Notes under the pieces: generated by a model
What the model was told of the DNA's origin: nothing
Seen by the model: the letters and a program-made list of their open reading frames with translations, nothing else
The model's database searches: none
Source: an uncultured Eubacteriales bacterium
Lineage (GTDB): Bacteria; Bacillota; Clostridia; Oscillospirales; Oscillospiraceae
DNA: 6,394 bases
Assembly (NCBI GenBank): GCA_949744025.1
Contig: CATJWA010000143.1
Span: forward strand, 1 to 6,394
Direction: 5' to 3'
Translations under genes and position numbers: made by a program
Shown: one piece after another, positions 1 through 5,827 of the stretch
Numbering within the stretch: the stretch's first letter is position 1
How the letters are laid out: every line of letters starts with the position of its first letter

Positions 1-467
1 GAATCGGCAACGGCCAGTATGGGCCGGGGCAGAATATACGCCGCTGCGATTTTGTAGTGATGCTGTGCAGGGCCTATAATTTCAGCGGAGGAACGGCGAA
101 TGCCGGCTTTGCCGACGTGCCGGCGGACAGCTACTATGCCTCGGCCGTGGCGGCTGCGAGAAGTCTGGGGATAATCTCCGGAGACGGGACTAATTTCCGT
201 CCGAACGGCCAGCTGACGAGGCAGGACGCGATGGTGATAATCAAAAACGCGCTTCAGGCCGCGGGCTGGAGTCTCGGCGGCGGCTCAACCGCGGAGCTGT
301 CGTCCTTTGCCGACGGCGGCAGCGTGGCGCCCTATGCTCAGGAGGCTGTGGCCACTCTTGTGCGCCTGGGCGCAGTCAACGGGGACAACAACGGCAATCT
401 GCGGCCATGGGACCCCATAAACCGCGCGGAGGCGGCGGTTATACTCCACTATGTAATGACTATGTGA
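1..467 (+). CDS. S-layer homology (SLH) domain protein, C-terminal part (5' end outside window)
   Basis: This is the C-terminal end of a cell-surface protein. The frame is open from the left edge (first full codon at position 3) to TGA at 465-467, giving 154 visible residues, so the gene starts outside the window. The visible part is almost entirely SLH repeats. The tail of one repeat comes first (IGNGQYGPGQNIRR, then FVVMLCRAYNF). A full repeat follows (GFADVPADSYYASAV ... GIISGDG-NFRPNGQLTRQDAMVII), then a last repeat (SFADGGSVAPYAQEAV ... GAVNGDNNGNLRPWDPINRAEAAVIL). Three C-terminal SLH repeats are the usual module anchoring exported proteins to secondary cell-wall polymers in Gram-positive bacteria. 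The catalytic or structural part lies upstream and cannot be seen, so the specific role is unknown. The ATG at 57 falls inside a repeat and is not the start. The PilZ gene begins 53 bp downstream on the same strand. Confidence 0.9.
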   Translation, partial: IGNGQYGPGQNIRRCDFVVMLCRAYNFSGGTANAGFADVPADSYYASAVAAARSLGIISGDGTNFRPNGQLTRQDAMVIIKNALQAAGWSLGGGSTAELSSFADGGSVAPYAQEAVATLVRLGAVNGDNNGNLRPWDPINRAEAAVILHYVMTM

Positions 468-520
468 CACAGCGGACCGGCGGGCCGGCCGGAATATTTG
501 ACGAGAAGGAGAACCGGAAT

Positions 521-1276
521 ATGCTGCTCAATTTTCGTGCTGCCAGGCCGGCTGAGGAGGCTCAGACGGCGCAGGAGGAACAGGTTGCCCAGATTGCACA
601 GGCGGTGGAGGAGCGCGCCATAGACGAATTTGATATTCAGGCGGGCATGAGAGTGGATGTGCTCACGCTCAGCAACCGTCTGACCTTCATCGGCAAGGTG
701 GACAGCTACAGGGGCGGCGCTCTGGTCATACGCGACGCGCGGGACTACGACCTGCCGCCGGTGCTGTACAACAAGGAGATACGCCTGCGCTTTACGCGGG
801 AGAAAAGCAGTCTGGTGCTTCAGGGCAAGATATGCGGAAGCAGCAGCCAGATATGGAAGGTTGACCGCCTGGAGAGCAAGTTTACCAAAGAGCAGCGCGT
901 CTACTTCCGACAGAGGCTGAGCACCAACCCTCCCGCCACCTGTTACCGCCGCTCGCTCTCGGGCAGTCCGGGCACAAAGCCGGTACGCTGCGAAATTCTG
1001 GACGTGAGCGCAGGAGGACTGCTGATAAAGTGCAGGGACGAGTATGAGGTGGGGGACCATCTCATAGTCAGCGGCATAAGCATCACGGAAAAGGAGGAGG
1101 ACTTCAACTTTGTCTGTCAGGTGCGCCGCGTAGGGGAGAAGGAGGAGACGTACATAAGCTACGGCTGCCAGCTTGAAACCCTTTCGTCAAAGGAGCAGGA
1201 CCGGCTGCTGCGCGCCATCTTCATCGTTCAGCGCGAGGAGATTAGAAAGCAGCGCGAGCGGGGAGAGGAAATATAA
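521..1276 (+). CDS. PilZ domain protein with N-terminal YcgR-like (PilZN) domain; probable c-di-GMP effector
   Basis: A 251-residue cytoplasmic protein with no signal peptide or membrane segment. The start at 521 is chosen because AAGGAGA (506-512) lies 8 nt upstream; an in-frame ATG at 407 would overlap the SLH gene and encode a non-conserved extension. Residues about 10-35 form a Glu/Gln/Ala-rich helix. Residues about 38-118 resemble the PilZN/YcgR_2 beta barrel that precedes PilZ in flagellar-brake proteins. Residues about 122-235 are the PilZ domain, with RxxxR at R126-R130 (RVYFR) and DxSxxG at D161-G166 (DVSAGG), the two parts of the c-di-GMP binding motif. A charged C-terminal helix closes the protein. 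In the family, such proteins couple c-di-GMP to motility or surface processes. The SLH neighbour makes a surface role possible, but the target is not shown here. A strong terminator follows directly. Confidence 0.87.
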   Translation: MLLNFRAARPAEEAQTAQEEQVAQIAQAVEERAIDEFDIQAGMRVDVLTLSNRLTFIGKVDSYRGGALVIRDARDYDLPPVLYNKEIRLRFTREKSSLVLQGKICGSSSQIWKVDRLESKFTKEQRVYFRQRLSTNPPATCYRRSLSGSPGTKPVRCEILDVSAGGLLIKCRDEYEVGDHLIVSGISITEKEEDFNFVCQVRRVGEKEETYISYGCQLETLSSKEQDRLLRAIFIVQREEIRKQRERGEEI

Positions 1277-1283
1277 CAAAAGC

Positions 1284-1316
1284 AAAGGAGGACCGCAAAG
1301 CGGTCCTCCTTTATTT
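1284..1316. terminator. Strong intrinsic terminator after the PilZ gene, probably bidirectional
   Basis: A perfect 13-bp stem, AAAGGAGGACCGC (1284-1296) with GCGGTCCTCCTTT (1300-1312), closes an AAA loop. TTATTTT follows on the + strand. On the minus strand the same stem is followed by GCTTTTGTTATA, so it can also end the leftward TetR transcript. It starts 8 nt after the PilZ stop codon. Confidence 0.88.
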
Positions 1317-1340
1317 TAAAAAGGGAAACAAATCCATGAA

Positions 1341-1369
1341 GCGGCGGCCTTTCAGCCGCTGCGTTTTAT
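1341..1369 (+). terminator. Second hairpin between the convergent PilZ and TetR genes (backup terminator)
   Basis: GCGGCGGC (1341-1348) pairs with GCCGCTGC (1355-1362) around a 6-nt loop, with one G-U pair in the + strand RNA, and is followed by GTTTTATA. Read on the minus strand, the wobble becomes a C-A mismatch and no T-tract follows at once, so it fits best as a backup terminator for rightward transcription. Its right side touches the TetR stop codon (1366-1368). Confidence 0.55.
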
Positions 1370-1953
1370 ACATAGGCGCGAAGAAGCCTTGAGACAAATT
1401 TCTGCATGGCCTCGCGCAGGTCATAGGCGCCGTCGTTGGTGCACCAGTTGTATATCTGCCCGCGGACGGCTATCAGAAAGAACTGGGCTATGTCCTGCGC
1501 GTCCTCGGAGCAGGAGAGCTCTCCGCTGTCCAAGGCGCGCTGTATCACCTGCACCAGCACGGGCATCATGCCGTGGTCAAGCCGGCGATCAAAGCACTTG
1601 TTTTTGGAGTTGTAGAGTACCTTTGTCAGCGACAGGCTCGTAATCTCAAAGCTGTAGCGCGCATAGTAGTCAAAATAGAGGTGTACTGCGCTTTCAAATT
1701 TCAGTCCCTCCAGCGCGGGGGCGACAGTGACCTCAAAATACTCGTCGGCAAGAAAATATGTCTCGTAATACACGTCTAACTTTGAGCTGTAATAGTTATA
1801 GAAGCAGCCGACGGAGACGTCCGCCGCGCGGACAATGTCCCGCACGGTGATGCTGTCAAATTCCTGCCGCTCGAGCAGGCCCACGGCGGTGTTGAAGATG
1901 TGAACCTTTGTGTCAATGGCCTGCTGCCGCCTTGTCTTTTTCACTCCGCTCAC
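1366..1953 (-). CDS. TetR/AcrR-family transcriptional regulator
   Basis: A 195-residue protein with the classic TetR layout. A basic N-terminal arm (KKTRRQQ) precedes the DNA-binding domain at residues about 15-62, with the turn and recognition helix at about 35-58 (SITVRDIVRAADVS then VGCFYNYYSSK). The FYNYYSSK ending is the usual TetR signature. Residues about 65-190 are an all-helical ligand-binding and dimerisation domain of variable sequence, so the inducer cannot be read from it. The start is GTG at 1953, with GGGGAGG 8 nt upstream (minus strand). It is divergent from the CoA-transferase/MFS operon, the usual arrangement for a local repressor of that operon. The 36-bp inverted-repeat array at 2141-2176 is the best candidate operator. 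By neighbourhood, the inducer could be the transported acid or its CoA ester, which is inference only. Confidence 0.9.
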   Translation of the reverse strand: MSGVKKTRRQQAIDTKVHIFNTAVGLLERQEFDSITVRDIVRAADVSVGCFYNYYSSKLDVYYETYFLADEYFEVTVAPALEGLKFESAVHLYFDYYARYSFEITSLSLTKVLYNSKNKCFDRRLDHGMMPVLVQVIQRALDSGELSCSEDAQDIAQFFLIAVRGQIYNWCTNDGAYDLREAMQKFVSRLLRAYV

Positions 1954-1992
1954 GCGATTGCCTCCCCGTTTCCAAGATATATATTATTTATT

Positions 1993-2021
1993 ATAATATC
2001 ATTTTTGCCTGTAGCTGCCAA
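1993..2021 (-). promoter_or_regulatory. Candidate sigma-A-type promoter for the TetR gene
   Basis: On the minus strand TTGGCA (2021-2016) and TATTAT (1998-1993) are separated by 17 bp, each matching the consensus at 5 of 6 positions. Transcription would begin near 1986, about 33 nt before the GTG start. The AT-rich stretch offers other -10 hexamers, for example TATAAT at 1995-1990 with a longer spacer, so the exact box is uncertain. No GAAC/GTTC array lies near this promoter, so direct autoregulation is not evident. Confidence 0.5.
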
Positions 2022-2105
2022 GTGGAAGCGGGGCCGAAAAGCCGACAAAAAAGCTGTTCCCGGCTTGGCTAAGCCTACAAAAAAGAAATATTTTTACAAT
2101 TACTA

Positions 2106-2134
2106 TTGCCTCGGCGGCGATAATCTGTTTTAAT
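2106..2134 (+). promoter_or_regulatory. Candidate promoter of the CoA-transferase/MFS operon
   Basis: TTGCCT (2106-2111, 4 of 6 consensus bases) and TTTAAT (2129-2134, 5 of 6) are spaced by 17 bp. The start point would fall at about 2141, the first base of the inverted-repeat array, leaving a leader of about 73 nt before the ATG at 2214. Other pairings are possible in this AT-rich stretch (TTTACA at 2093-2098 with GATAAT at 2119-2124, 20-bp spacer). Confidence 0.42.
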
Positions 2135-2140
2135 AATACA

Positions 2141-2176
2141 GAACGGGTTCAGTGAACATGTTCGGCGAACGGATTC
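2141..2176. promoter_or_regulatory. Array of three 10-bp inverted repeats at 13-bp period: candidate TetR operator
   Basis: Three units GAAC-NN-(G/A)TTC lie at 2141-2150, 2154-2163 and 2167-2176. They are separated by 3 bp, so GAAC recurs exactly every 13 bp. The middle unit, GAACATGTTC, is a perfect palindrome. The whole array is symmetric about 2158/2159: GTTC at 2147 mirrors GAAC at 2167, and GAA at 2141 mirrors TTC at 2174. It sits just downstream of the candidate -10 box, where a bound protein would block initiation. TetR dimers bind palindromes and some bind as two dimers, so this is the best operator candidate in the divergent region. The match to this particular TetR is inferred from position only. 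Confidence 0.6.
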
Positions 2177-2213
2177 GAAAGACAGAAAACATAAAATTTA
2201 TGGGGGAATAGAA

Positions 2214-3842
2214 ATGGCAAAATTTGTTACCGCAGCCGAGGCGGCGAAGCTTATACCCGACGGCGCGTCGATAGGCGTGGCGGGAATGGGCCTGTCGGGC
2301 TTTCCGGAGGAGGTAGTGTGCGCGATACGCGACAGCTTCAAGGCCACGGGGCACCCCAAGGCTCTGGAGATTCACCAGGGCAGCGCAATGGGCGACTGGG
2401 GCGTCGGAAACAGCTTTGACGGCTGGGACTACAACAAGCGCGAGACTCCGCTCGGACCCGAGGCGGGAGTGCGCGGCCTGTCCCGCTTGGGCGAGGCCGG
2501 ACCGGGTCTGGTGTCAAAGTGGACGGGCGCGCATGTGGGCAGCGCCATGGCGCTGCGTGATTTGGCTGTTGCCAACAAGCTTGAGAGCTGGTGCCTGCCT
2601 CAGGGCATCGCGGTCAGCCTCTGGCGCGAGATAGCCGCGGGGCGCCCCGGCCTTTTGAGCAAGGTCGGTCTGGGGACCTTTGTTGACCCCAGGCTTGAGG
2701 GCGGACGCATGAACGAGTGCACAAAGGGAAATGTGGCTGAGCTGGTGGAGTTTTACGGGGAGGAGTATCTCTACTACAAGAGCTTCCCGCTGAAGGTGGC
2801 GCTGCTGCGCGGCACGATTGCCGACGAAAACGGCAACATCTCCTTCGCGCACGAGGGCATAATAAACGAGGGCCTTGCCGTGGCCTCCGCCGCGCACAAC
2901 AGCGGCGGCATCGTGATTGTGCAGGTGCAGTACATAACCAAAAATGAGACCATCGCACCCAAGGATGTGAAAATACCGGGCATACTGGTTGACTACGTCG
3001 TTGAGGCCACGGACCCAATGGCCTGCTGGCAGACCGAGGGGCGCTATTTTGAGCCGGCATTCTCCGGACAGGTACGCCGTCCGCTCAAGGCCATTCCGGC
3101 TCTGCCGCTTTCCGAGCGCAAGGTCATTGCCCGCCGCTGCGCGGCCGAGGTGCGCGACGGCTTCGTGCTCAATCTCGGTGTCGGCATGAGCGCGGACGTG
3201 GGCAGCATACTGGCCGAGGAGGGCTATATCGACCGTATAACCATGTGCTGTGAGTCCGGAATGATAGGCGGCGTGCCCTGCGCTCTGCCCAACTTTGGCA
3301 GCAGCTACAACCCCGAGGCGGTTGTGGAGCACGGCGCGACCTTTGACATCATCTCCGGAGGCGGCCTTGACATGACCTGCCTTGGCATGGGGGAGTGCGA
3401 CGGGGACGGAAACGTCAACGTCAGCAAGTTCGGCCCGAAGCTGACCGGCCCCGGCGGCTTTATCGACATCACAAACGCCACGCCGAAGGTGGTTTTCTGC
3501 GGTACCTTCATGGGCAAGGCAAAGCTGAGTGTCGGCGGCGGAAAGCTCACCATAGTTGAGGAGGGCAAAATTCACAAGCTGGTCGGGCAGGTTGAGCAGA
3601 TAACCTTTGCCGGAAAGTACATAAAGCCCGGGCAGGATGTGCTTTATGTTACCGAGCGGTGTGTTATGAAGCTTGCCGGCGGGAAGATGACTATAATCGA
3701 GATAGCCCCCGGAATTGATTTGGAAAAGGACATTCTTGCTCATATGGACTTTGTCCCCGCCGTGGCGGAGGACCTTAAGCTCATGGACGCGGGCATGTTT
3801 GAGGAAAAGTGGGGCGGATTGGACGCCGTTTTCGGCGCGTGA
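2214..3842 (+). CDS. Acyl-CoA:carboxylate CoA-transferase, fused alpha-beta family I (propionate CoA-transferase / YdiF type)
   Basis: A 542-residue cytoplasmic enzyme predicted to move CoA from an acyl-CoA to a free carboxylic acid. The start ATG has GGGGGA 6 nt upstream. Residues 1-280 correspond to the alpha half, with a Gly-rich GVAGMGLSGFPEE near 21-33 and the conserved VGLGTFVDPR at 151-160. Residues 300-542 are the beta half, with LNLGVGMSADV at 319-329. The catalytic glutamate expected for family I is E347 in the CESGMIGGVP motif, and SGGGLDMTCLGMGECD (381-396) and ITERCV-like and EIAPGID segments match Clostridium propionicum Pct as I remember it. The length is close to Pct, but residues about 60-100 appear to hold roughly 25 extra residues. 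Family members use propionate, acetate, lactate, butyrate or ketoacids, so the substrate is not fixed. The next gene, an acid carrier, starts 9 bp later. Confidence 0.88.
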   Translation: MAKFVTAAEAAKLIPDGASIGVAGMGLSGFPEEVVCAIRDSFKATGHPKALEIHQGSAMGDWGVGNSFDGWDYNKRETPLGPEAGVRGLSRLGEAGPGLVSKWTGAHVGSAMALRDLAVANKLESWCLPQGIAVSLWREIAAGRPGLLSKVGLGTFVDPRLEGGRMNECTKGNVAELVEFYGEEYLYYKSFPLKVALLRGTIADENGNISFAHEGIINEGLAVASAAHNSGGIVIVQVQYITKNETIAPKDVKIPGILVDYVVEATDPMACWQTEGRYFEPAFSGQVRRPLKAIPALPLSERKVIARRCAAEVRDGFVLNLGVGMSADVGSILAEEGYIDRITMCCESGMIGGVPCALPNFGSSYNPEAVVEHGATFDIISGGGLDMTCLGMGECDGDGNVNVSKFGPKLTGPGGFIDITNATPKVVFCGTFMGKAKLSVGGGKLTIVEEGKIHKLVGQVEQITFAGKYIKPGQDVLYVTERCVMKLAGGKMTIIEIAPGIDLEKDILAHMDFVPAVAEDLKLMDAGMFEEKWGGLDAVFGA

Positions 3843-3851
3843 GGTGAAGCA

Positions 3852-5063
3852 ATGAAAAGACAATCTCCGGTGCTGCCGATAGCGGGCTGTCTGGTGGCAC
3901 AGCTTTGCGTGGGTATACTCTATGTCTGGAGCGTGCTCAAGCCCGCGGCGATAAGCTATTACGGCTGGGAGGAGGGCTCGGTCAACCTTGTGGCGAGCTT
4001 TATGCTCTTTGCTTTCTGTCTGGGCAACCTGCTCGGCGGAGCGCTCAATGACAAGGTCGGACCGATGAAGGTCTGCCTGCTGGGCATGGTGCTGTTCGGC
4101 GGCGGCATACTGCTCTCGTCCTTTATCCCCGCCGGCGCGAGCATAGTGCTCTTTTACATAAGCTACTGCATTCTCGGCGGCCTCGGCAGCGGCGTGACCT
4201 ACGGCGCGGTGCTCTCCGGCATACAGAAGTGGTTCCCGCACCGCAGGGGCTTTGCATCCGGTCTGGGCGCGTCCACCTTTGGGCTTGCCACGGTTGTGTT
4301 CAGCCCCATAATCGCGGGGATGCTCAAGAGCATGAGCATCAGCCTGACACTGAGGATACTGTCTATCGTGTTCCTTGCTCTGGGCATAGTGGCCAGTCTG
4401 CTGATAAAGCTGCCGGGTCAGGAGTATCTCGACGCGCTGCCGAAGCCTGCCGCGCGCAAGGCGAGCCTCACGACGCGCGATATGCCGCTCGGTCAGGCTA
4501 TGCGCACGGTGCCGTTCTGGTGCCTGTTTTTGGGGATATTCTTCTACAACGGCACGTGGAACCTTGTGACGCCGCTTATAAAGGGCCTGGGCGTGGAGCG
4601 CGGACTGAGCGAGGCGCTGGCTGTGACCTGCGTATCCGTTACGGGTATTACCAACGCCGCGGGACGGCTGATAATGTCCTCGCTGTCGGATAAGCTCGGG
4701 CGCATAAACACGCTGAACCTTCTGAGCGTGATGACCGCGGTAATGGCGATACTGCTTATCTTTGTCGGCGGGTATGCCTATTTCGTGGTAATACTGCTCA
4801 CGGCCTTTGCCTATGGCGGGCCGGCGGCGATAAACCCTGCCACGAGCACTGACTTCTTCGGTCCGAAGCACTCGGGCGCGAACTATGGAGTGATAATGCT
4901 GGCTCTGGGCCTGAGCTCGATATTCTTCAACGCGGTTTCCAACGTGATGTATGCCGCGACCGGAGCCTACACCATGACCTTTATCATGGCCGCAATTTCC
5001 GCCGTGGCTACGATTGCGTGTATGCTGGTTATCAACAACAGCCTTAAAAAGTGGAACGCATAA
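3852..5063 (+). CDS. Major facilitator superfamily carrier, oxalate/formate antiporter (OFA)-like
   Basis: A 403-residue integral membrane protein with about 12 predicted segments: roughly residues 8-30, 43-65, 73-92, 97-119, 135-157, 163-187, 214-240, 252-277, 286-306, 309-331, 343-368 and 371-395. A longer, positively charged loop (188-213) separates the two six-helix halves. MFS motif A is visible after helix 2 (GGALNDKVGPMK, 62-73) and its repeat after helix 8 (SSLSDKLGR, 276-284). WFPHRRGFASGLGASTFG (127-144) is typical of the OFA/OxlT and monocarboxylate-type branch. In this family the substrates are small carboxylates, moved by exchange or symport. The start follows GAGGTG overlapping the CoA-transferase stop region, so the two genes are almost certainly co-transcribed and perhaps translationally coupled. 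The carrier probably supplies the acid used by the transferase or exports the product. The lysine important in OxlT helix 11 seems absent, so oxalate is not a safe guess. Confidence 0.85.
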   Translation: MKRQSPVLPIAGCLVAQLCVGILYVWSVLKPAAISYYGWEEGSVNLVASFMLFAFCLGNLLGGALNDKVGPMKVCLLGMVLFGGGILLSSFIPAGASIVLFYISYCILGGLGSGVTYGAVLSGIQKWFPHRRGFASGLGASTFGLATVVFSPIIAGMLKSMSISLTLRILSIVFLALGIVASLLIKLPGQEYLDALPKPAARKASLTTRDMPLGQAMRTVPFWCLFLGIFFYNGTWNLVTPLIKGLGVERGLSEALAVTCVSVTGITNAAGRLIMSSLSDKLGRINTLNLLSVMTAVMAILLIFVGGYAYFVVILLTAFAYGGPAAINPATSTDFFGPKHSGANYGVIMLALGLSSIFFNAVSNVMYAATGAYTMTFIMAAISAVATIACMLVINNSLKKWNA

Positions 5064-5084
5064 AAATTTCATGTAAAAGCAAGA

Positions 5085-5110
5085 CGGCGCGGGCAGGCTT
5101 GTCCGCGCCG
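5085..5110 (+). terminator. GC-rich hairpin after the MFS gene (weak terminator or attenuator)
   Basis: CGGCGCGG (5085-5092) pairs with CCGCGCCG (5103-5110). The stem can extend by G-U, C-G and A-U pairs to a 4-nt GGCT loop, giving 11 bp. Only CATTTATGG follows, so the U-tract is poor. It probably reduces read-through from the CoA-transferase/MFS operon into the PP-loop gene, or protects the 3' end, rather than stopping transcription fully. No convincing separate promoter was found in 5064-5135. Confidence 0.5.
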
Positions 5111-5135
5111 CATTTATGGCGCTTGAGGAGAAGGT

Positions 5136-5783
5136 ATGAAATTTGCGATGTCATACAGCTGCGGGAAGGACAGCACGCTGGCCCTGCACAAAATGCTTGA
5201 GCAGGGGCATGAGCCGGTGTGCCTGGTTGTCATGGTCAACGAGGAGGCGGGGCGCTCCTATTTCCACGGAGCGGACAACGAAATGCTGCGGCTCTACGGG
5301 CAGGCACTGGGAATTCCCGTAATGAGCTGTCCTGCGCGGGGAGAAACCTACGCGTCCGCGTTTGAGGCAGGGCTTGCGCGGGCAAGAGATTTGGGAGCGG
5401 CGGCGGCCTGCTTCGGAGACATTGACATTGACGGCAACCGCCGCTGGGAGGAGGAGCGCTGCGCGGCAGCGGGACTTGAGCCCTGCTTCCCGCTGTGGCA
5501 ACGGGGACGGGAGGAGCTTGTCCATGAGATAATTCGCCTCGGCTACAAATGTCTGATAAAAAGCGTAAACCGGACGCTTTTGCCTCCGGAGCTGACGGGG
5601 AGGATGCTTGACGCTGAGACTGTGCGGCTTATGAAGGCGGCGGGTGTTGATATCTGCGGTGAGAACGGCGAATACCACACGCTTGCCGCGGACGGCCCGG
5701 TTTTTAGGCGGCCGCTTCCCTTCAGGGTGAGGGGTACAATCGAGCTGGGCGATTACACGGTGGCGGATATCGTGTGTGAATAA
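5136..5783 (+). CDS. PP-loop ATP-binding protein, DUF71/COG2102 (Dph6-like, diphthine-ammonia ligase family)
   Basis: A 215-residue soluble protein, about the usual length for the short members of the family. The start ATG follows GAGGAGAAGG (5125-5134). The N-terminal PP-loop SCGKDST (residues 8-14) is the adenylating nucleotide-binding motif of N-type ATP pyrophosphatases, with the C9 variant common in this family. FGDIDIDG (93-100), FPLWQ (118-122) and GENGEYHT (175-182) are the conserved DUF71 motifs. In archaea and eukaryotes the family includes the ligase for the last step of diphthamide synthesis. Bacteria do not make diphthamide, so that name should not be taken as the function. Comparative-genomics work has linked some bacterial members to cobalamin salvage, but nothing here supports or excludes that. 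It may be partly co-transcribed with the carrier gene. It ends at a strong shared terminator. Confidence 0.85.
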   Translation: MKFAMSYSCGKDSTLALHKMLEQGHEPVCLVVMVNEEAGRSYFHGADNEMLRLYGQALGIPVMSCPARGETYASAFEAGLARARDLGAAAACFGDIDIDGNRRWEEERCAAAGLEPCFPLWQRGREELVHEIIRLGYKCLIKSVNRTLLPPELTGRMLDAETVRLMKAAGVDICGENGEYHTLAADGPVFRRPLPFRVRGTIELGDYTVADIVCE

Positions 5784-5787
5784 GATT

Positions 5788-5827
5788 AAAAAAGTGGAAC
5801 GGCCTTTAAACGCCGTTCCACTTTTTT
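5788..5827. terminator. Bidirectional intrinsic terminator shared by the PP-loop gene and yjdF
   Basis: GTGGAACGGC (5794-5803) pairs perfectly with GCCGTTCCAC (5812-5821) around an 8-nt loop. The stem is flanked by six A (5788-5793) and at least six T (5822-5828), so it forms an intrinsic terminator on both strands. It begins 4 nt after the PP-loop stop codon, and its T-tract overlaps the first base of the yjdF stop codon complement (5827-5829). One element therefore ends both convergent transcripts. Confidence 0.93.

Noticed and set aside
407..520. Upstream in-frame start for the PilZ protein (38 extra residues)
   Set aside because: It would overlap the SLH gene by about 60 bp, lacks a good ribosome binding site, and adds Gly/Pro-rich sequence unlike the family; the ATG at 521 has AAGGAGA at good spacing.
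2039..2076. Short hairpins (AAGCCG/CGGCTT and GGCTT/AAGCC) in the divergent intergenic region
   Set aside because: The stems are only 5-6 bp, with long or alternative loops and no U-tract in a useful place; they are compatible with chance.
2154..2163. LexA/DinR (SOS) box
   Set aside because: The Gram-positive SOS box has GAAC and GTTC separated by 4 bp; here the spacing is 2 bp in all three units, and no damage-response gene is adjacent.
3852..5063. Naming the MFS protein as the oxalate:formate antiporter OxlT
   Set aside because: Only family-level similarity is visible, the helix-11 lysine seems missing, and the partner enzyme is a family I CoA-transferase rather than the family III formyl-CoA:oxalate transferase found with OxlT.
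2514..5072. 852-codon open frame on the minus strand, antisense to the CoA-transferase and MFS genes
   Set aside because: It covers most of one well-supported gene and all of another, and spans their junction. Its translation is rich in His, Arg, Gln and Ala with no recognisable domain, and no ribosome binding site supports it. It is the kind of long antisense frame produced by biased codons in GC-rich genes.
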